A DNA stretch of 7,511 nt from Acidobacteriota bacterium (GTDB lineage Bacteria > Acidobacteriota > Terriglobia > Terriglobales > Acidobacteriaceae): assembly GCA_021805955.1 (NCBI GenBank), contig JAJZDO010000877.1, forward strand, positions 1 to 7,511, in the 5' to 3' direction. Positions within the stretch are counted from its first letter, which is position 1, and every line of letters starts with the position of its first letter. Positions 5,218 to 7,511 of this stretch are shown in pieces. The notes beneath the pieces are model-generated. The model was not told the origin of the DNA. It searched no databases and was given only the letters and a program-made list of their open reading frames with translations. Both the position numbers and the translations under genes were made by a program.

Positions 5218-7266
5218 ATGACTCCATCCACACGTGGCCATAAAAAATCCCTATGGGATCGTCGCATCGTCACAACCGCATGCCTGGACGCTCTGCGCAA
5301 ACTCGATCCGCGCATCATGATGCGCAATCCAGTGATGTTTGTCGTGGAAATCGGTAGTCTGCTCACGAGTGCGCTGGTATTGCGCGACGTGTTTGCAGGC
5401 CGCAGCGCTCTCGGATTCGATCTGCAGATTACGCTCTGGCTCTGGTTCACTGTACTCTTTGCTAACTTTGCCGAAGCAATGGCCGAAGGCCGCGGCAAGG
5501 CACAGGCAGAATCTCTGCGCAAATCCAAGGCTGAGACCATCGCATGCCGCCTGTTACCCGACGGAGAAACCGAGGATGTACCCAGCACGCAGCTCCGCGC
5601 TGAGGATCAAGTGCTCGTTGTCGCCGGTCAGTTGATCCCCGGTGATGGCGAGGTGATCGAGGGCGTTGCCTCCGTCGATGAATCCGCAATTACAGGCGAG
5701 TCTGCGCCGGTCATTCGCGAGGCAGGCGGCGATCGCTCGGCAGTCACGGGAGGAACGCGCGTGCTCTCCGATCGACTGCGTATCCGGATCACATCCAATC
5801 CTGGCGAAACATTTCTTGACCGCATGATTGCTCTAGTCGAAGGCGCGGAGCGTCAGAAGACGCCCAACGAAATTGCATTGAACATCCTGCTGGCCGGCCT
5901 GACCCTCATCTTTTTGCTTGCCGTGATCACGCTGCAACCCTTCGCCGTATACTCCAGCGCGCCACAGAGTATCTTTGTCCTGGTTTCGCTGCTTGTCTGC
6001 CTCATTCCCACCACCATTGGCGGCTTGTTGTCCGCCATTGGCATTGCCGGCATGGATCGCCTCGTTCAACACAATGTCCTAGCTATGTCCGGCCGTGCCG
6101 TGGAGGCAGCAGGAGACGTCAATACGCTACTACTGGATAAGACCGGAACCATCACGCTGGGCAATCGCGAAGCCACGGAGTTCGTTCCTGCTCTGGGTGT
6201 CAGCAAGGATCGACTGGCCGATGCGGCACAACTCTCCTCGCTGGCCGATGAAACGCCCGAAGGGAGATCGATTGTTGTTCTGGCCAAGGCGCAGCATGGT
6301 CTGCGCGGCCGTGAGATGGCTCCCGCGCATGCCGAGTTCATTCCTTTCAGCGCAGTCACACGTATGTCCGGGGTCAACCTTGACGGACGAATCATACGGA
6401 AAGGATCCGTCGATGCCATCGCAGGGTATTTGCAGCAGGCGGGCAGTGAACTGCCGCCCGATGTGCGCAACACGGTCGAGACCATTGCACGCTCCGGTGG
6501 AACTCCACTGGTGGTCGCCGAAAACGCCTCCGCACTTGGCGTCATCCATCTGAAAGACATTGTCAAGGGCGGCATGAAGGAGCGTTTTGCGCAACTGCGC
6601 AGCATGGGCATCCGCACAGTCATGATCACCGGCGACAATCCTCTGACCGCGGCGGCCATTGCGCGCGAAGCAGGCGTGGATGATTTTCTGGCCGAAGCAA
6701 AACCCAAGGACAAGATGGACCTGATCCGCCGTGAGCAGGCAGGTGGCAAACTGGTGGCGATGACCGGAGACGGCACCAACGACGCTCCTGCACTGGCTCA
6801 GGCCGATGTTGGCGTCGCCATGAATACCGGCACGCAGGCGGCGAAGGAAGCAGGCAACATGGTGGACCTCGATTCCAACCCCACCAAACTGATTGAGATC
6901 GTCGAGATAGGCAAACAGCTTCTGATGACACGCGGTGCGTTGACTACTTTTTCCATCGCCAACGACGTGGCCAAGTACTTTGCCATACTTCCAGCGATGT
7001 TTGTCGTCGCCTTTCCAGCCATGGACTCGCTCAATATCATGCGTCTGCATTCGCCGGAATCGGCCATACTATCCGCCGTCATCTTCAACGCGCTCATTAT
7101 CGTCGTGCTCATTCCTCTGGCACTGCGTGGGGTTCGCTATCGAGCAATGAGCGCAGAGGCTCTGCTGCGTCGCAATCTCTTCATCTATGGACTCGGAGGA
7201 CTGGTTGCGCCCTTCGTTGGCATCAAGCTGATTGATGTGGTTATCACAGCACTACGCCTGGCCTAA
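5218..7266 (+). CDS. kdpB: Potassium-transporting P-type ATPase catalytic subunit KdpB
   Basis: KdpB hydrolyses ATP to drive K+ uptake through KdpA. At 682 residues it equals E. coli KdpB in length, and the key sites fall at the same numbers. The actuator loop is TGES (159-162), with Ser162, the residue whose phosphorylation inhibits the E. coli pump at high K+. The phosphorylation motif is DKTGT with Asp307. Phe377 and Lys395 (in KGS) lie in the nucleotide-binding domain. TGD (471-473) and [10 protein letters not shown] (515-524) with Asp518 and Asp522 form the hinge and Mg site. The unwound helix is IPTTIGG (263-269), and the fifth helix carries Asp583 and Lys586 in [24 protein letters not shown] (209-222) is a family signature. 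GGAGA (5206-5210) directly follows the kdpA stop and is seven bases from the ATG. There is no sign of damage. Confidence 0.98.
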   Translation: MTPSTRGHKKSLWDRRIVTTACLDALRKLDPRIMMRNPVMFVVEIGSLLTSALVLRDVFAGRSALGFDLQITLWLWFTVLFANFAEAMAEGRGKAQAESLRKSKAETIACRLLPDGETEDVPSTQLRAEDQVLVVAGQLIPGDGEVIEGVASVDESAITGESAPVIREAGGDRSAVTGGTRVLSDRLRIRITSNPGETFLDRMIALVEGAERQKTPNEIALNILLAGLTLIFLLAVITLQPFAVYSSAPQSIFVLVSLLVCLIPTTIGGLLSAIGIAGMDRLVQHNVLAMSGRAVEAAGDVNTLLLDKTGTITLGNREATEFVPALGVSKDRLADAAQLSSLADETPEGRSIVVLAKAQHGLRGREMAPAHAEFIPFSAVTRMSGVNLDGRIIRKGSVDAIAGYLQQAGSELPPDVRNTVETIARSGGTPLVVAENASALGVIHLKDIVKGGMKERFAQLRSMGIRTVMITGDNPLTAAAIAREAGVDDFLAEAKPKDKMDLIRREQAGGKLVAMTGDGTNDAPALAQADVGVAMNTGTQAAKEAGNMVDLDSNPTKLIEIVEIGKQLLMTRGALTTFSIANDVAKYFAILPAMFVVAFPAMDSLNIMRLHSPESAILSAVIFNALIIVVLIPLALRGVRYRAMSAEALLRRNLFIYGLGGLVAPFVGIKLIDVVITALRLA

Positions 7267-7290
7267 CAAGGCGTAACTATCTTTCGATAC

Positions 7291-7297
7291 TGGAGAC
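7291..7297 (+). promoter_or_regulatory. Ribosome binding site deciding the GTG start of kdpC
   Basis: TGGAGAC places GGAG (7292-7295) six bases before GTG at 7302. The GTG directly precedes the R-K-hydrophobic start expected of KdpC. The rest of the 35-base gap after kdpB shows no other signal. Confidence 0.7.
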
Positions 7298-7301
7298 TTC
7301 C

Positions 7302-7511
7302 GTGCGAAAACTCTTACTGATCTCACTTCGATACACTCTGGTCACTACGCTTCTGCTTGGTCTGGGCTACCCACTGCTGGTCACGGTCATTGCTCAGTCG
7401 CTTTGGAAACAGAGAGCTGACGGCGATCTGATTGTCAAGGATGGAGTCCTCATCGGATCACGCTGGATCGGTCAGTCCTTTACCGGGCCGCGATACTTTC
7501 ACAGTCGTCCC
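7302..7511 (+). CDS. kdpC: Potassium-transporting ATPase subunit KdpC (N-terminal part, cut by the window end)
   Basis: Seventy codons are visible from a GTG start. The protein opens with a basic MRK and a single membrane anchor (about residues 12-31, including LLLGLGYPLLVTVIAQ). It continues with the periplasmic domain: GDLIVKDGVLIGSRWIGQSF (41-60), then TGPRYFHSRP at the edge. The G-S-x-x-I-G-Q-x-F and F-x-x-R-P pattern is characteristic of KdpC, which binds the side of KdpA and supports K+ affinity and assembly. Full-length KdpC is about 190-200 residues, so roughly the first third is present. The gene lies 35 bases after kdpB in the same operon. What follows it, including a possible kdpE, is outside the window. 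Confidence 0.95.
   Translation, partial: MRKLLLISLRYTLVTTLLLGLGYPLLVTVIAQSLWKQRADGDLIVKDGVLIGSRWIGQSFTGPRYFHSRP

Noticed and set aside
6130..7050. Long minus-strand frame opposite kdpB (306 codons)
   Set aside because: It is antisense to the most conserved part of KdpB, and its His/Arg/Gly-rich product has no recognisable fold.

Overview
The window holds a potassium-uptake locus of the Kdp type, on chromosomal DNA of moderate-to-high GC. The gene content shows no sign of a mobile element, phage or CRISPR. The style of KdpA and KdpB and the separation of KdpD into two proteins suggest a soil-type Gram-negative bacterium. My best guess is the Acidobacteria, but that is an impression from the protein sequences and not something the window proves.

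Layout from left to right. Positions 1-138 are the last 45 codons of a plus-strand gene that looks like the large subunit of glutamate synthase. A strong inverted repeat (151-203) separates it from a convergent minus-strand gene (235-1680) for a membrane histidine kinase with the architecture of the C-terminal half of KdpD: four membrane helices (DUF4118), GAF-like region, HisKA, HATPase. Thirty bases away and divergent lies the N-terminal half of KdpD (1711-2859): a KdpD-type P-loop domain plus a universal-stress-protein domain, with no membrane or kinase part. A hairpin follows its stop. Then comes a 359-base leader (2890-3248) with no convincing protein gene but with a T-rich stretch resembling a KdpE site and several perfect inverted repeats just before the next start codon. 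After it come five closely packed genes: an unnamed 28-codon membrane microprotein (3249-3335), kdpF (3341-3430), kdpA (3430-5205), kdpB (5218-7266) and the first 70 codons of kdpC (7302 to the window end).

How the genes work together. KdpA selects and conducts K+, KdpB is the P-type ATPase that powers it, KdpC and KdpF support assembly and stability. In E. coli a single KdpD senses K+ limitation and phosphorylates KdpE, which switches on kdpFABC. Here the sensing halves are separate proteins from divergent genes, and no response regulator lies beside the kinase. The regulator must be beyond the right edge (after kdpC) or elsewhere. The most interesting points are the split, divergent KdpD, the 28-aa microprotein and the structured leader.
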